Source: a bacterium | Lineage (GTDB): Bacteria; Patescibacteria; Microgenomatia; Levybacterales; GWA1-39-11 | Reading direction: 5' to 3' | Assembly (NCBI GenBank): GCA_021825285.1 | Contig: JAKAHW010000057.1 | Coordinates: 1-6,478, forward strand | Length of the DNA stretch: 6,478 nucleotides | Part shown: positions 6,017 through 6,478 of the stretch, piece after piece | How the letters are laid out: the number at the start of each line of letters is the position of its first letter | Position numbering within the stretch: the stretch's first letter is position 1 | Translations under genes and position numbers: made by a program | The notes under the pieces: generated by a model | The model's database searches: none | What the model saw: only the letters and a program-made list of their open reading frames with translations | What the model was told of the DNA's origin: nothing

Positions 6017-6022
6017 AGCTTT

Positions 6023-6253
6023 ATGAATGGTTTAAAAATAGGAAAATACAAACATTACAAAGGGCATGTTTATTCTGTGATTGGAGTTGGAAGAGATAGT
6101 GAAAGTTTGCAAGAAGTGGTGATATACAAAGGGTTGTACGAGAATGAATTCGGAAAAAATCCCATATGGGTAAGACCTTTAAAAATGTTTCTGGAAAATG
6201 TGGTAGTAAACGGGAAAGAAGTTCCCAGGTTTGAATATTTAGAGCCGGCCTAA
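6023..6253 (+). CDS. DUF1653 domain protein
   Basis: This is a 76-residue soluble protein made up almost entirely of a DUF1653 domain: GKYKHYKGHVYSVIGVGRDSE (7-27, quoted here as GKYKHYKG and VIGVGRDSE), then EVVIYKGLYENEFG, IWVRPLKMFLE (48-58) and VPRFEYL. The family is widespread in bacteria, often as a stand-alone small protein or a domain tail, with a small beta-rich fold; its biochemical role is not known to me. The start at 6023 is preferred over the ATG at 6008 because the latter lies upstream of the TATAAT box and would add only five residues (MYNSF) not expected in the family. The stop codon TAA is also the first base group of a repeat unit that recurs 134 bases downstream. Confidence 0.88.
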   Translation: MNGLKIGKYKHYKGHVYSVIGVGRDSESLQEVVIYKGLYENEFGKNPIWVRPLKMFLENVVVNGKEVPRFEYLEPA

Positions 6254-6260
6254 TTCCTAC

Positions 6261-6288
6261 CTTTTTCTTATTGGTACAAAAGAAAAAG
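6261..6288. repeat. Hairpin repeat copy 1, possible terminator
   Basis: CTTTTTCTT and AAGAAAAAG pair as 9 bp, with a further TTG/CAA pairing inside past a bulged A and a GTA loop. It lies 7 bases after the DUF1653 stop codon and is followed by a T-rich run (CTCTTTTCTT). It could end transcription on the plus strand, but the stem is AT-rich and so is not a typical intrinsic terminator. Confidence 0.45.
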
Positions 6289-6293
6289 CCCTC

Positions 6294-6317
6294 TTTTCTT
6301 ATTGGTACAAAAGAAAA
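6294..6317. repeat. Hairpin repeat copy 2
   Basis: TTTTCTT, ATTGGTACAA and AAGAAAA reproduce the core of copy 1 exactly over 24 bases. The left flank (AAGCCCTC) differs from the TTCYTACC flank of the other copies. Confidence 0.6.
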
Positions 6318-6328
6318 TGTTGTTAGGT

Positions 6329-6362
6329 TTCTTACTATTTTCTTATTGGAACAAAAGGAAAA
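6329..6362. repeat. Hairpin repeat copy 3, diverged
   Basis: TTCTTAC is followed by the core TTTTCTTATTGG, then AACAAAAGGAAAA in place of TACAAAAGAAAA. The two changes weaken the GTAC centre but keep most of the TTTTC/GGAAAA pairing (through a G-T pair). Confidence 0.55.
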
Positions 6363-6384
6363 GGTTAATGCAAATAATCCTGCT

Positions 6385-6407
6385 TAATTCTTACCTTTTT
6401 CTTATTG
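6385..6407. repeat. Half repeat, copy 4
   Basis: This matches the left flank and left arm of copy 1 at 22 of 23 bases and stops at TTATTG, where the sequence changes to ACTCGGG. Its last three bases are part of the -35 box TTGACT of the outward promoter. Confidence 0.6.
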
Positions 6408-6433
6408 ACTCGGGATTTTTTTTAGTTTATAGT
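6405..6433 (+). promoter_or_regulatory. Outward promoter at the right edge
   Basis: TTGACT (6405-6410, 5 of 6), a 17-base spacer containing eight T, and TATAGT (6428-6433, 5 of 6) form a good sigma70-type promoter. Predicted transcription start is near 6440. No ATG follows by the window end, so the product is an RNA with a leader of at least 38 bases or a non-coding RNA. The first transcribed bases can pair TACCCT (6440-6445) with AGGGTA (6472-6477). Confidence 0.6.
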
Positions 6434-6478
6434 GTTATTTACCCTCAATTTAGAAGTTATTTTCCACCAAAAGGGTAG

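Larger units (their letters stand above)
6251..6407. repeat. Array of four AT-rich hairpin repeats
   Basis: The stretch after the DUF1653 gene holds three near-identical units and one half unit. The consensus is TTCYTACC, then TTTTCTTATTGG, then TACAAAAGAAAA. Core TTTTCTT starts lie at 6263, 6294, 6338 and 6397, so spacing is irregular (31, 44, 59). Copies 1 to 3 fold into hairpins of TTTTCTT with AAGAAAA. Bases 6251-6273 and 6385-6407 match at 22 of 23 positions. The origin could be tandem duplication or a dispersed intergenic repeat; I cannot tell from one locus. Confidence 0.75.

Noticed and set aside
6251..6407. Repeats as a CRISPR array
   Set aside because: Units are self-complementary, imperfect and unevenly spaced (31, 44, 59), with short variable gaps and no cas gene.
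6368..6478. 36-residue hydrophobic ORF beginning MQIILLNSYLFL
   Set aside because: It runs through repeat copy 4, the outward promoter and a run of eight T; a short open frame is likely by chance in AT-rich DNA, though AAGG before the ATG is noted.
1..6478. UGA recoding, as in some Patescibacteria
   Set aside because: All seven complete genes end in TAA or TAG, which hinted at it, but no gene has in-frame TGA and all frames are full length under the standard code. Seven stops are too few to infer TGA avoidance.

Overview
The window looks like a piece of a small, AT-rich bacterial genome, probably a Patescibacteria/CPR lineage such as Microgenomates. That placement is an inference, based on low GC content, very tight gene packing, an IMP dehydrogenase without CBS domains, a divergent class 2-like dihydroorotate dehydrogenase, two small orphan membrane proteins, and the near absence of Shine-Dalgarno sequences. 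The standard genetic code fits: no gene needs UGA read as an amino acid.

Layout. 1-1266 (-) is the first 422 codons of guaA (GMP synthase), cut by the window edge. Directly upstream of it is guaB (1270-2409, -); together they form an IMP -> XMP -> GMP operon with its own consensus promoter. Next is a membrane-anchored CAP/SCP-domain protein (2446-3165, -). It is divergent from pyrD (3271-4392, +), which is followed on the same strand by tRNA-Gln(CUG) (4429-4499) and a 122-residue four-helix membrane protein (4520-4888). A 104-residue three-helix membrane protein (4936-5250, +) converges, with a 1-base gap, on a VIT/CCC1-family iron/manganese transporter (5252-5962, -). A DUF1653 protein (6023-6253, +) is divergent from the transporter. 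The last 225 bases hold three AT-rich hairpin repeats, a fourth half copy, and a good sigma70-type promoter pointing out of the right edge.

How the genes work together. guaBA and pyrD concern guanine and pyrimidine nucleotide supply, but they are not one operon. The other genes are an envelope protein, a metal transporter and orphans, with no visible shared pathway. I see no defence system, phage, transposon or CRISPR array.

The points most worth following are these. (1) Five genes have a -10 box ending only 5 to 9 bases before the start codon, which predicts leaderless mRNAs and corrects the start of the DUF1653 gene. (2) GuaB lacks both the CBS module and the Arg-Tyr active-site dyad expected in its flap. 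(3) PyrD has class 2 architecture but a class 1-type cysteine at the catalytic base position and lacks a conserved lysine. (4) A 9-bp inverted repeat brackets the -35 box of guaB. (5) The right-end hairpin repeat array has a half copy that supplies the -35 of an outward promoter.
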